Shown: positions 26,559 through 34,678 of the stretch, one piece after another
How the letters are laid out: every line of letters begins with the position of its first letter
Position numbering within the stretch: the stretch's first letter is position 1
Assembly (NCBI RefSeq): GCF_000621725.1
Contig: NZ_JHXM01000017.1
Coordinates: 1 to 64,000 of the forward strand
Length of the DNA: 64,000 nucleotides
DNA from: Xylanibacter brevis ATCC 19188
GTDB lineage: Bacteria; Bacteroidota; Bacteroidia; Bacteroidales; Bacteroidaceae
Reading direction: 5' to 3'
The notes under the pieces: model-generated
The model's database searches: none
Told to the model about the DNA's origin: nothing
What the model saw: the letters and a program-made list of their open reading frames with translations, nothing else
Made by a program: the position numbers and the translations under genes

Positions 26559-26587
26559 GTAGTATTAAGAAGAAATAGCTATCTTTG
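26557..26587 (+). promoter_or_regulatory. Promoter of flavoprotein-CDF-ZIP operon
   Basis: TATCTTTG at 26580-26587, with TTG at 26557-26559 about 20 bases upstream, overlapping the end of the preceding terminator. Confidence 0.6.
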
Positions 26588-26641
26588 CAAATGTAACATC
26601 AATATACATTATTTCTATTAACTAACAAAAACATCACAAAA

Positions 26642-27157
26642 ATGAAGGTACTGATTCTACAAGCTTCACCACGTACAAATGGTAGTACGGCCTGGATGGC
26701 TGAGGAATACAAAAAGGCTGCCGAGGCAGCTGGACACGAAGTAACGGTATACAACGTGGCTCACAAGAAAATAGCGGGCTGTATGGCCTGCGAGTATTGT
26801 CACAACAAAGGCAACGGCGCTTGCATACAGAAAGACGACATGCAAGAGCTCTATCCACTGATGGCCGAAGTCGAAGCATTGGTACTGGCAGCACCTATCT
26901 ACTACTTCACGCTGAGCGCCCAACTGCAAGCCCCCATTCAGCGCATGTACTGTGTGAGCAAGCCTGCCAAAGTGCAGAAGATGTCACTGCTCATCTCGTC
27001 GCAGTCGCCCAACGTCTATGATGGTGCGATGGCACAGTTCCGCGACCTATGCAACTACTGGGGCGCGTTCAACCTGGGACTCGTTACGGCCAAAGCCGAC
27101 GAGCAGAAGACCGAGGAGACCCAAAAGAAGATTGTCGCACTGGTAGCCAGACTATAA
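26642..27157 (+). CDS. Flavodoxin-fold NADPH-dependent FMN reductase-like protein
   Basis: The 171-residue protein starts with the flavodoxin-like FMN loop ILQASPRTNGSTAWM and has the Cys-rich segment GCMACEYCHNKGNGAC (about 48-63), then LAAPIYYFTLSAQLQAPIQR, which is typical of NAD(P)H:FMN oxidoreductases in this family. The cysteines could bind a cluster or act as redox thiols, as in iron-sulfur flavoproteins. It leads a three-gene operon with two metal transporters, so a link to metal reduction or redox stress is possible. Confidence 0.85.
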   Translation: MKVLILQASPRTNGSTAWMAEEYKKAAEAAGHEVTVYNVAHKKIAGCMACEYCHNKGNGACIQKDDMQELYPLMAEVEALVLAAPIYYFTLSAQLQAPIQRMYCVSKPAKVQKMSLLISSQSPNVYDGAMAQFRDLCNYWGAFNLGLVTAKADEQKTEETQKKIVALVARL

Positions 27158-27159
27158 TT

Positions 27160-28266
27160 ATGAAGAACAGAAATCAGAAAATCATACGCACTAGCTGGAT
27201 AGGCATTGCCAGCAATGTGCTATTGGCTGGCTTTAAGACTGCTGTGGGCCTGCTGGCCTCTTCAGTAGCTATTGTGATGGATGCCGTCAACAATCTTAGC
27301 GATGCACTGTCGAGTGTCATCACTATAATTGGTGCCAAACTATCGCAACGCCCTGCTGACCGACTGCATCCATTTGGTTTTGGACGTATAGAATACTTCA
27401 GCGCAATTATCATTGCCGTCATCGTGCTGACTACCGGTATTACCTCACTGATAGAATCAGTAAAGAAGATACTGGCGCCCACTGAGCCCGAATACTCCAC
27501 CTTGACGTTGGTAGTGGTGAGCATAGCCATCGTGGTGAAGCTGGTGCTGGGTCAATACGTGAAGCGCCAGGGAGAAGAGCTAAAGAGCGATGCACTGATA
27601 GCATCAGGCTCAGACGCCTTGTTTGATGCCATAATCACGCTGGCCACACTGGTGTCAGCCGGTATCATGCTACTATGGAACGTGTCAATCGACGGACTGC
27701 TAGGTGCACTCATCTCTATAGTCATCATCAAGGCGGGCATCGACATGCTGGCATCGCCCATCAATCAGTTGCTGGGCACCAGCATTCCGGCTGAGTTGAC
27801 GCATGAAATTGTGAGGGAAGTGTCCGACTTTGAAGAGGTGCACGGCGTTTACGACCTGATACTGCACAACTACGGCCCTGAGGTGAAGATTGGTTCACTG
27901 CACGTCAACGTGTACGACACCATGTCAGCACACGACATCCATGGGCTGACCCGTCGCATCACCTCACTACTGTACGAAAAACATGGCATCATCATAACCG
28001 TGGGCATCTATGCCATAGCAACAGGACAAAACCGGCGAGCCGAGTTGCAATCCATAGTGATGCAGGCACTGGCGGCCCACAAGGAGATTGTTCAAGTGCA
28101 TGGATTCTACTATTCGGAGAAAGACAACATGCTGTCTGTGGATATCGTACCCGACATCAACGTACACAACGAGGCGTCACTCACCCAACAGTTGGTGGAA
28201 GAGATAAAGAAGCTGGTACCCGACATGGAGGTGAGCATCGTTACAGATCATAATTATACAGAATAA
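27160..28266 (+). CDS. Cation diffusion facilitator transporter, Mn-type motifs
   Basis: The 368-residue protein is a CDF metal/proton antiporter with six predicted membrane helices in residues 10-210. The metal site reads NNLSD in helix 2 and DALFD in helix 5, i.e. NxxxD and DxxxD, a pattern known from manganese CDFs rather than the HxxxD of zinc exporters. The C-terminal part has one cytoplasmic ferredoxin-like domain (about 215-290) and a further similar stretch to the end, longer than in FieF. It starts 2 bases after the flavoprotein stop. The ATG at 27160 is the first in frame outside that gene. Confidence 0.9.
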   Translation: MKNRNQKIIRTSWIGIASNVLLAGFKTAVGLLASSVAIVMDAVNNLSDALSSVITIIGAKLSQRPADRLHPFGFGRIEYFSAIIIAVIVLTTGITSLIESVKKILAPTEPEYSTLTLVVVSIAIVVKLVLGQYVKRQGEELKSDALIASGSDALFDAIITLATLVSAGIMLLWNVSIDGLLGALISIVIIKAGIDMLASPINQLLGTSIPAELTHEIVREVSDFEEVHGVYDLILHNYGPEVKIGSLHVNVYDTMSAHDIHGLTRRITSLLYEKHGIIITVGIYAIATGQNRRAELQSIVMQALAAHKEIVQVHGFYYSEKDNMLSVDIVPDINVHNEASLTQQLVEEIKKLVPDMEVSIVTDHNYTE

Positions 28267-28281
28267 GAGGTAAAGACAAAG

Positions 28282-29061
28282 ATGACAATACTAACAATAG
28301 GACTACTATTGCCGCTGCTGGGCACCATGATAGGTTCGGCATTCGTGTTTTTCATGAAAGAAGAGATGTCTGTAAGGCTGCAGAAATCGCTACTGGGGTT
28401 TGCTTCGGGCGTAATGGTAGCAGCAAGCGTGTGGTCGCTGCTAATACCTGCTATGGAGATGGAAACTGGGAGCGGCAAATGGGCAGTTCTACCAGCAGCC
28501 ATTGGTTTCTTAATGGGCATGGGCTTCCTATTGCTAATCGACGAACTGACGCCCCACCTTCACATAGGCACCAACCAGCCAGAAGGCATGCGCTCGCACC
28601 TGTCGCGAACAGCTATGCTAGCACTAGCCGTCACCATCCACAACCTACCCGAAGGTATGGCTGTAGGTGTGGTGTTTGCCGGAGCCGACAGTGGAACATC
28701 GAGCATTTCGCTGGCCAGCGCTGTAGCTGTATCCCTGGGTATAGCCATACAGAATGTACCTGAAGGAGCCATCATTTCGATGCCGATGCGTGCAGCTGGC
28801 AACGGTCGTTGGCGCTCATTCCTGATAGGATCGCTGAGTGGAGCTGTAGAGCCCCTGGGCGCAGTAGCCGTGCTGATGCTAGCTTCTATGCTGACACCCG
28901 CTCTCCCCTATCTATTGACTTTTGCTGCAGGCGCCATGTTCTATGTGGTGATAGAAGAACTAATACCAGAGGCTTCGAGTGGTGAGCACTCTAACCTCAG
29001 CACCATCGGTTTTGCCATTGGCTTCGTACTGATGATGGTGCTTGACGTAGCGATGGGCTGA
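28282..29061 (+). CDS. ZIP-family metal transporter
   Basis: The 259-residue membrane protein has about eight helices and both ZIP signature segments: HNLPEGMAVGV (helix 4) and QNVPEGAIISMP (helix 5), which bind the metal. ZIP proteins bring divalent metals (zinc, iron, manganese) into the cytoplasm. A short acidic/His loop near LTPHLHIG precedes helix 4. Pairing an importer with the CDF exporter in one operon is unusual in logic and may reflect metal homeostasis. It ends 10 bases before the convergent SDR gene. Confidence 0.92.
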   Translation: MTILTIGLLLPLLGTMIGSAFVFFMKEEMSVRLQKSLLGFASGVMVAASVWSLLIPAMEMETGSGKWAVLPAAIGFLMGMGFLLLIDELTPHLHIGTNQPEGMRSHLSRTAMLALAVTIHNLPEGMAVGVVFAGADSGTSSISLASAVAVSLGIAIQNVPEGAIISMPMRAAGNGRWRSFLIGSLSGAVEPLGAVAVLMLASMLTPALPYLLTFAAGAMFYVVIEELIPEASSGEHSNLSTIGFAIGFVLMMVLDVAMG

Positions 29062-29071
29062 AAGTTCAGTA

Positions 29072-29827
29072 TCACTTTCTCACAATTACGCTGCCGCTGG
29101 CCTGATGAGTAGCAAGAATAAGTACCTCGGCTATCTGCACATGTTCGGGGGCATTAGCTGCATAGACAGCAACATCGGCAATATCATCGCCAGTAAGCGG
29201 TTTGATTCCCTTATAGACAGTGGCTGCACGATCGACATCGCCATGGAAGCGAATGTTGCTGAAATTGGTCTCTACAAGTCCGGGCTTCAAATTGGTCACT
29301 CTGATGGGTGTATTGGCCACATCAATGCGTAAACCATCAGTGAGAGCTTTCACCGCAGCCTTGGTGGCACAATACACATTGCCACCAGCATAGGCAGCAT
29401 CGCCAGCAACTGATCCCATGTTGATGATATGACCTCGATTGCGCTCTACCATACCTGGCACCACCAGACGTGTCATCAACAACAAACCCTTGACGTTAGT
29501 GTCTATCATCGGCTCCCAGTCTTCCATGCAACCTTCATACTCGGGTTCTAGTCCAAGCGCCAATCCGGCATTGTTCACCAACACATCAATATCCTTCCAC
29601 TCGGCTGGCAGCGACGTGATACACTGAGTGGCTGTCTCGCTGTCTCGCACATCAAAAGCCAGCGTTAGCACCTCGGTGCCCTTATGCTCAAGTTCCTGAC
29701 GGATAGCAGTCAATGCTTCAAGATTTCTGCCCGTAAGAATCAACTTATCACCGTTCTCGGCAAACTTTCTAGCACAAGCCTGGCCAATGCCACTTGTAGC
29801 TCCCGTAATTAACACTATTTTTTTCAT
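29072..29827 (-). CDS. SDR-family oxidoreductase (YdfG-like)
   Basis: The 251-residue classical short-chain dehydrogenase has the NADP loop TGATSGIG (about 8-15), NNAG near residue 88 and the active site with Ser (MGSVAGDAAY) and YCATKAA. The closest known group is YdfG, which oxidises serine, allo-threonine and 3-hydroxy acids. The start at 29827 is fixed by the -7 box at 29878-29885 on the minus strand; a longer frame to 29917 begins upstream of it. Confidence 0.9.
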   Translation of the reverse strand: MKKIVLITGATSGIGQACARKFAENGDKLILTGRNLEALTAIRQELEHKGTEVLTLAFDVRDSETATQCITSLPAEWKDIDVLVNNAGLALGLEPEYEGCMEDWEPMIDTNVKGLLLMTRLVVPGMVERNRGHIINMGSVAGDAAYAGGNVYCATKAAVKALTDGLRIDVANTPIRVTNLKPGLVETNFSNIRFHGDVDRAATVYKGIKPLTGDDIADVAVYAANAPEHVQIAEVLILATHQASGSVIVRK

Positions 29828-29877
29828 TATCCTAAAATTTATATTCCTTATTATATTTATCACTGCGAAATTGTATG

Positions 29878-29885
29878 CAAATATA
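29878..29885 (-). promoter_or_regulatory. SDR gene promoter (-7 box)
   Basis: TATATTTG on the minus strand, about 50 bases before the SDR start. Confidence 0.55.
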
Positions 29886-29982
29886 ATAATAATCCAAGAA
29901 TTATCAGCACTATTCACTTTATTTATGAATTATCGACTATCATTAAAAAACTTGCCATCAATGAAAAAATGGCCAAAAAGTA

Positions 29983-30012
29983 TTGTTTGTTAGAAATATT
30001 TATATATCTTTG
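29983..30012 (+). promoter_or_regulatory. Lipoprotein gene promoter
   Basis: TTG at 29983-29985 and TATCTTTG at 30005-30012 are 19 bases apart. Confidence 0.6.
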
Positions 30013-30087
30013 CGACAGGAAATACCTAATGACATTGTCTAAATAATAATACGTGAACCATTTTTTTAATAATAACTAACTACAATA

Positions 30088-30987
30088 ATGAATAAAAACA
30101 AAGCTATGAAAAAGATTTTCCTGTGGATGCTGACCGCCATCCTGACCTGCGGTTTGACACTGATCTCACTAACTTCGTGTAGCGACGATGATGATTCTAC
30201 CACCATCAAGGATACAAACCTAAGCGGATCTTGGTTTGCACAGATAAAAGTGGACGAGAAATCACCTGATTGCGAGAATTATGCGCTGTTAACATTTGAT
30301 AAGAATGGGGTCGTTACTACGCGCAGTTATGAGATTTATCCCAATGAACCCATTAATTACAGCGAACGCTTTCGCCGCCATGAGTTTTATAACGTTAACG
30401 AGGCTGCTGGCACTTTCACCATACAATATGATGACGCTGAAGAAGAAGACGCATTGTACTACTACAGCTTTAACAAAGAAGGCATGGTCCTCAAGCAGGC
30501 TGGAAGCGATTTAATAATTCAGTTACATCGCCCAACGTATAGCGAACTGAAGATGCTATCGGTCTTTGATAAGGTGATTAGCAGCGATGATTATGTGGGC
30601 AAATGGATCAACGAAAAAAATGAGGCTGGCATCATGAAATACACCGTCATGACAATAGACGAAGATGGTATCATGGATTGCAAGGTTTATCTTACAAATG
30701 AAGATAAATGTCAGTGCGTTCCTTTTAAATTCTATTATTCCGAATACGACACCAAAGAACATAATGGACAGGTGATTGAAATGCACCCCTACGACAATTA
30801 CAAACAAGTAAGCTACTGGTGGTGGACTGTGAAAGATAATATACTTACGACAGGACCAGCAGACATCGAAGGCAATGGTGATAGCGATGAAGATGAAGAT
30901 GAAGATGAAGATGAGATAGTAAGCTATCGAGCCTTCACACCTTCAGACAAAGTGCTTATAGACAAACTGGAAAGCATGCTTGAGTAA
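30088..30987 (+). CDS. Lipoprotein with two lipocalin-like repeats
   Basis: The 299-residue protein has a type II signal peptide ending in SLTSC, followed by SDDDD, an acidic start usual for Bacteroidota surface lipoproteins. Two similar halves begin with LSGSWFAQI (about 45) and VGKWINEKN (about 170); each looks like a lipocalin-like beta-barrel domain seen in many Bacteroidales secreted proteins of unknown role. A polyacidic run of Asp and Glu (about 268-279) precedes the end. Met7 (30106) is an alternative start that would give a more typical MKKIF beginning. I cannot name a function. Confidence 0.7.
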   Translation: MNKNKAMKKIFLWMLTAILTCGLTLISLTSCSDDDDSTTIKDTNLSGSWFAQIKVDEKSPDCENYALLTFDKNGVVTTRSYEIYPNEPINYSERFRRHEFYNVNEAAGTFTIQYDDAEEEDALYYYSFNKEGMVLKQAGSDLIIQLHRPTYSELKMLSVFDKVISSDDYVGKWINEKNEAGIMKYTVMTIDEDGIMDCKVYLTNEDKCQCVPFKFYYSEYDTKEHNGQVIEMHPYDNYKQVSYWWWTVKDNILTTGPADIEGNGDSDEDEDEDEDEIVSYRAFTPSDKVLIDKLESMLE

Positions 30988-31020
30988 TAGCCCTGTATTA
31001 ACTAAGAAATTTATTATTAT

Positions 31021-31108
31021 ATCGCAAGCGACATTTGTTAAATACATATAAATTATTAATTAAATCGCTTGCGATATATTTTTATTTTCTTATCTTTGCA
31101 TCGCAAAC
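31021..31108 (+). promoter_or_regulatory. Promoter with paired palindromic operators
   Basis: TATCTTTG at 31091-31098 is the -7 box of the DoxX operon. ATCGCAAGCGA (31021-31031) and ATCGCTTGCGAT (31064-31075) are inverted copies of one palindromic site, 43 bases apart start to start. The second covers the -33 position (TTG at 31069-31071, 19 bases before the -7 box). A half site ATCGCAA lies at 31100-31106, at the probable transcription start. The layout suits repression by the MarR protein encoded last in the operon. Confidence 0.65.
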
Positions 31109-31141
31109 AAGAAGTTAAACGAAAACTTAGATAAAATAATT

Positions 31142-31585
31142 ATGAAATATGTAAGACTCATTGCACGTCTGATTTTAGGATTCTTCATGACGTATGCAGG
31201 CATAGCCCACCTTACGGTTGCCCGTCAGGAGTTTGTGGCACAGGTTCCAACATGGATTCAATTTACCCCAGCCTTCACCGACTTCGTAGTTTTGGCATCG
31301 GGAGTAGTAGAAATTGCATTAGGACTGAGTATGCTGTTCATGATCAAAAAATACCGCCCTATGGTTGGTGCTCTACTGGCCTTATTCTATATATTAATAT
31401 TCCCAGGCAACATCAACCAGTATGTGAACCACATAGATGCATTCAACCTGAATACAGATGATGCCCGCCTGATCCGCTTATTCTTCCAACCCGTACTGAT
31501 TGCCTGGGCACTATGGTCAACAGGCGGCTGGAAATACTGCAAACAGATGATACAAAAACAACAATATAAGGAAAACGAGAACTAA
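31142..31585 (+). CDS. DoxX-like membrane protein
   Basis: The 147-residue protein has four predicted membrane helices and the DoxX-type beginning LIARLILGFFMTYAGIAHL. DoxX-like proteins are small quinone-linked or redox-associated membrane proteins, often in oxidative-stress operons. It is first in an operon with a flavoprotein (1-base gap), glutathione peroxidase and MarR, which supports a redox role. Confidence 0.8.
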   Translation: MKYVRLIARLILGFFMTYAGIAHLTVARQEFVAQVPTWIQFTPAFTDFVVLASGVVEIALGLSMLFMIKKYRPMVGALLALFYILIFPGNINQYVNHIDAFNLNTDDARLIRLFFQPVLIAWALWSTGGWKYCKQMIQKQQYKENEN

Positions 31586-31586
31586 T

Positions 31587-32219
31587 ATGAAGAGAATTAT
31601 GGTTATCGACGGCGGTCCCCGTAAGAACATGAATACTGCCGCCATGTGTGAGAAATTTGCTGAGGGAGCACGAGACGCTGGTGCTGAAGTAAAGGTTGTG
31701 CGCCTCTACGACATGGACTTCAAAGGATGTATGTCGTGTATGGCATGTAAGCTGAAAAACAAAGCTACCAACATCTGTAAGTTTAAAGATGCAATATCGC
31801 CCGTACTTGAGGAGATTGCTACTGCAGACGGATTGGCACTGGCATCACCCATCTATTTTGGTGGTATCACTGCCGAGATGCACGCCTTCCTAGAGCGTCT
31901 GGCTTTCCCTTGGCTCTCATACAACGACTACAGCCTGACTGCACCCAAGAAGATGCCTGTAGTACTGATGGAGACTATGAATGGCACCCCCGAACAGAAC
32001 AACAGTCAGGGTTTTGGTACTAAGGAGATGTGTATTGCTGCAGCACTTGGACAGCCCGAAAAGCTGGTAGCATACAACACCTGCCAGGTGAAGAACTACG
32101 ACAATTATGAGTTAGGTATGTTCTCTAAAGAAGCTAAACTGCAATGGCGCGACGAACACTGGGAGAATGGCCTACAGAGCGCATACGAAGCTGGTAAACG
32201 AATGGCTTCTGCAGATTAA
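31587..32219 (+). CDS. Flavodoxin-fold NAD(P)H-dependent oxidoreductase
   Basis: The 210-residue protein has the FMN-binding loop VIDGGPRKNMNTAAM and a Cys-rich GCMSCMACKLKN segment (about 49-60), then LASPIYFGGITAEMHAFLERL. This is the same family as the gene at 26642 but a distinct paralogue with a longer C-terminus. It probably reduces a flavin, quinone or electrophile. The gene follows the DoxX gene directly. Confidence 0.85.
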   Translation: MKRIMVIDGGPRKNMNTAAMCEKFAEGARDAGAEVKVVRLYDMDFKGCMSCMACKLKNKATNICKFKDAISPVLEEIATADGLALASPIYFGGITAEMHAFLERLAFPWLSYNDYSLTAPKKMPVVLMETMNGTPEQNNSQGFGTKEMCIAAALGQPEKLVAYNTCQVKNYDNYELGMFSKEAKLQWRDEHWENGLQSAYEAGKRMASAD

Positions 32220-32285
32220 CACAAAAACAAAGATTTTTATTGGGAATTAATGGTATATACAAAAAAAAATCAAAATATTAACACA

Positions 32286-32828
32286 ATGAATAAGATTTAT
32301 GATTTCAAAGCCCTCTCTAGCAGAGGTAAAGAGATAGATTTCGCACAGTTCGAAGGTAAGGTGCTGCTGATTGTCAACACAGCCAGCAAGTGTGGTTTCA
32401 CCCCACAATTTGCAGGACTTGAGGAACTGAACCAGAAGTATAAAGATCAGGGCCTGGTGGTCATTGGCTTCCCTTGCAATCAGTTCAAGGAGCAGGATCC
32501 AGAGGGCGATGCACAGATTGAGGAGTTCTGCCAGGTGAACTATGGAGTTACCTTCCAGATTATGAAGAAGACCGATGTCAATGGTGCTGCCGCAGAGCCT
32601 ATCTTCGAATATTTGAAGTCGCAGGCGCCTACCGAGGAGTACAAAGGATTGAAGGCAAAAGCCACTCGCGCTATGCTGAAGACACTGAGCAAAAGCGTAG
32701 AAAAGGATAGCGACATCCTGTGGAACTTCACCAAGTTCCTGATTTCCAAGGATGGCACTACCGTTAAGCGTTTTGCGCCAACCACAGATCCTAAGGACTT
32801 CGAGAAGGACATCGAAGCAATGCTTTAA
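32286..32828 (+). CDS. Glutathione peroxidase (thioredoxin-dependent type)
   Basis: The 180-residue protein is a Cys-type GPx: NTASKCGFTPQ holds the peroxidatic Cys36, GFPCNQF holds the conserved Gln, and DILWNFTKF the Trp-Asn pair. Bacterial members usually take electrons from thioredoxin and reduce peroxides. The ATG at 32286 begins the usual MNKIYDFKA; an ATG 36 bases upstream is less likely. Third gene of the MarR-linked operon. Confidence 0.93.
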   Translation: MNKIYDFKALSSRGKEIDFAQFEGKVLLIVNTASKCGFTPQFAGLEELNQKYKDQGLVVIGFPCNQFKEQDPEGDAQIEEFCQVNYGVTFQIMKKTDVNGAAAEPIFEYLKSQAPTEEYKGLKAKATRAMLKTLSKSVEKDSDILWNFTKFLISKDGTTVKRFAPTTDPKDFEKDIEAML

Positions 32829-32899
32829 GAAAGCAAGAATAGAACAGAAAGAATGGATGTTCAAAGAACATCGTATTTAAAGTAGAACAGTAAAAGAAA

Positions 32900-33343
32900 A
32901 TGCACGCAGAATTACAACTTAAAAATCAGATTTGCTTCCGTCTTTACACGGCTGCCAGACTTATCACTCAAGCCTACACGCCGATGTTTAACACGATGGG
33001 CATCACCTATCCGCAATATCTGGTGTTGATGGTGCTGTGGGAAAACGACAGTCAGCCGGTGAACGATATCGCTCGCCGGCTGTTGCTTGAGACGAACACC
33101 GTCACTCCCCTACTACAGCGCATGGAGAAGTTGGGCTTGGTGATTCGCCAACGTGGCAAAGAAGACAAGCGCCAGCAAATAGTTAGTCTTACGGAGAAAG
33201 GACGCGACATGGAGGAGCAAGCCATCAACACGATTCCTGCTGGTATGGGCGAGGAGATGAAAACCTGTCCGCTGAAACTCGAAGACTATCAACGCTTGGC
33301 AGAAGATTTGGATGCCATTATTGAAACACTTAAAAATAAATAA
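32900..33343 (+). CDS. MarR-family transcriptional regulator
   Basis: The 147-residue protein is a winged-helix MarR regulator: LKNQICFRLYTAARLITQAYTPMF at the N-terminus, the recognition region ARRLLLETNTVTPLLQRMEKLGLV and the wing RQRGKEDKRQQIVSLTEKG. The N-terminal NQICFRLY places Cys13 near the position of the sensing Cys of OhrR-type members, so peroxide or hypochlorite sensing is possible. It closes the DoxX-flavoprotein-GPx operon and probably represses it through the palindromes at 31021-31075. The 160 bases after it show no clear terminator. Confidence 0.9.
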   Translation: MHAELQLKNQICFRLYTAARLITQAYTPMFNTMGITYPQYLVLMVLWENDSQPVNDIARRLLLETNTVTPLLQRMEKLGLVIRQRGKEDKRQQIVSLTEKGRDMEEQAINTIPAGMGEEMKTCPLKLEDYQRLAEDLDAIIETLKNK

Positions 33344-33504
33344 AAATACAGGTTTGGATCGATTATTATCATACATTGTGCGCATAGTTGTTGCGCTGTC
33401 GAGATTTACCAAACAACTATCGCTGAATAGTTACGGCGGCGAGCATCCATGTTAATTCATGCAACTTTCTCATCGTCGTTGTGTTTTATGAAACATTACT
33501 AATC

Positions 33505-34632
33505 TTAATTACCAGTCAGCACTTCAGTGATGCGCGGCACAATCTGCTTGCGTGAGAGATTCTCGGCTGTATAGCAGACGCCCTCACGCAACGACGCTCC
33601 GAAGATGGCCTCAGCCATCTGCTTGGCGCCTTCACCATAGTATATAAAATAGGTGCCATTCTCCACGTAAGGCCGTTCGGCACGGTCGTCACCCGTGTTC
33701 TCCACCTTGTTGTCGATCTTTGCCACAAGCATCTGCCGTCCTCGCTGCTGCATCACTTCGGGCATGACTGCCAGCATGCGGTCGATGAAGGCTTCCATCT
33801 GGCTCTGCTTGCAGTCGAGACTGCCGAAGCCAAGCTTATGGCCGCTGATCTCGTACTCCTTGTAGTCGGAGAGGAAAATCTCGGCATCGGTCATGCCGGT
33901 ATAGTCGGTGGCGGCATCCTCCATGCCGCGGTTCAGGCTGACCACAGAGTCGGGGCTGATGGCCAACTGTGCAGCAAGGGCCTGTAATGCCGTGATGTCG
34001 ATGTCGCGCGTGGTGGTCTTCGACAGGTTGCGCGTGTCGCTGATGATGCCTGCCAGCATGATGCGGGCGGTCTCGTCATCGATGGCGATGCCCTGTTCCT
34101 TATACATCTCGTAGATGATGGTGTTGGTAGAGCCAATCATCTCGCGGCGCACGAAGGGGATGCCGCTGTCGGCTATGTCGCCCTCCACATGGTGGTCTAT
34201 CTTCTGCAGGATAACGGCCTCACGGGCACCGTCCACACACTGGGCATAGTCGGTGTGGTCGGTCAGGATGAGCCGTGTCTGCGGCACCACGCTCGACTTC
34301 AGTTCGGGCAGCGCAAAGCCGAACACGTGGGCAATATAGGCCGTCTCGCGGTTCATCCCGCTCGACACCTTGGCCTTGCAGTTGTAGCCCATCAGCCGCA
34401 TCAGCCTGGCATACGACAAGGCCGAGGTGACGGCATCCACGTCGGGTGTCTTGTGACCATAGACGAAGCATGTGTCCGTGCCCCAGTCCAGTGTTTTCAG
34501 CAGTGCGCCGAACTCCGTTTCAGGGCCGGGCTGCGGAATCACCGCATTGTCTTCGTTCGAACAGGATGTCCATACAAAGAGGCTGCTTGTCAGGGTGGCA
34601 GCCACCATCCATTGCATGATTTTTCTCATCAT
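33505..34632 (-). CDS. Lipoprotein form of family II inorganic pyrophosphatase (DHH/DHHA2)
   Basis: The 375-residue protein starts with a type II signal peptide ending in VWTSC (Cys24), then SNEDN. The body matches manganese-dependent PPases: YGHKTPDVDAVTSA (His60, Asp64, Asp66), LTDHTDY, IDHHVEGD (Asp146-His-His) and the C-terminal SRKQIVPRI. Normal members are cytosolic and hydrolyse pyrophosphate; a membrane-anchored, exported form is odd. All metal ligands appear intact, so an active enzyme on a periplasmic phosphate substrate is possible. It follows the LytTR regulator by 46 bases with no promoter in between. Two stretches I counted are G+C-rich (34/60 at 33841-33900; 38/60 at 34021-34080) against 25/60 in the upstream gene at 34741-34800. 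Confidence 0.82.
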   Translation of the reverse strand: MMRKIMQWMVAATLTSSLFVWTSCSNEDNAVIPQPGPETEFGALLKTLDWGTDTCFVYGHKTPDVDAVTSALSYARLMRLMGYNCKAKVSSGMNRETAYIAHVFGFALPELKSSVVPQTRLILTDHTDYAQCVDGAREAVILQKIDHHVEGDIADSGIPFVRREMIGSTNTIIYEMYKEQGIAIDDETARIMLAGIISDTRNLSKTTTRDIDITALQALAAQLAISPDSVVSLNRGMEDAATDYTGMTDAEIFLSDYKEYEISGHKLGFGSLDCKQSQMEAFIDRMLAVMPEVMQQRGRQMLVAKIDNKVENTGDDRAERPYVENGTYFIYYGEGAKQMAEAIFGASLREGVCYTAENLSRKQIVPRITEVLTGN

Positions 34633-34678
34633 CTTTCTGACTTTTAAATTATATTATGCTATTTGTTACGTAAAACCA

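Noticed and set aside
33344..33504. Possible terminator or RNA after the MarR gene
   Set aside because: Short complementary stretches exist but no stem followed by a T-run could be drawn with confidence.
33505..34632. Recent horizontal transfer of the pyrophosphatase gene based on G+C
   Set aside because: Although it is richer than the LytTR gene beside it, the 47.4-53.8 kb region is similarly rich (37/60 at 50641-50700), so composition alone does not support transfer.
34189..34647. 152-codon + strand frame antisense to the pyrophosphatase gene
   Set aside because: It is a shadow of a G+C-richer coding region; the minus-strand frame has intact catalytic motifs.
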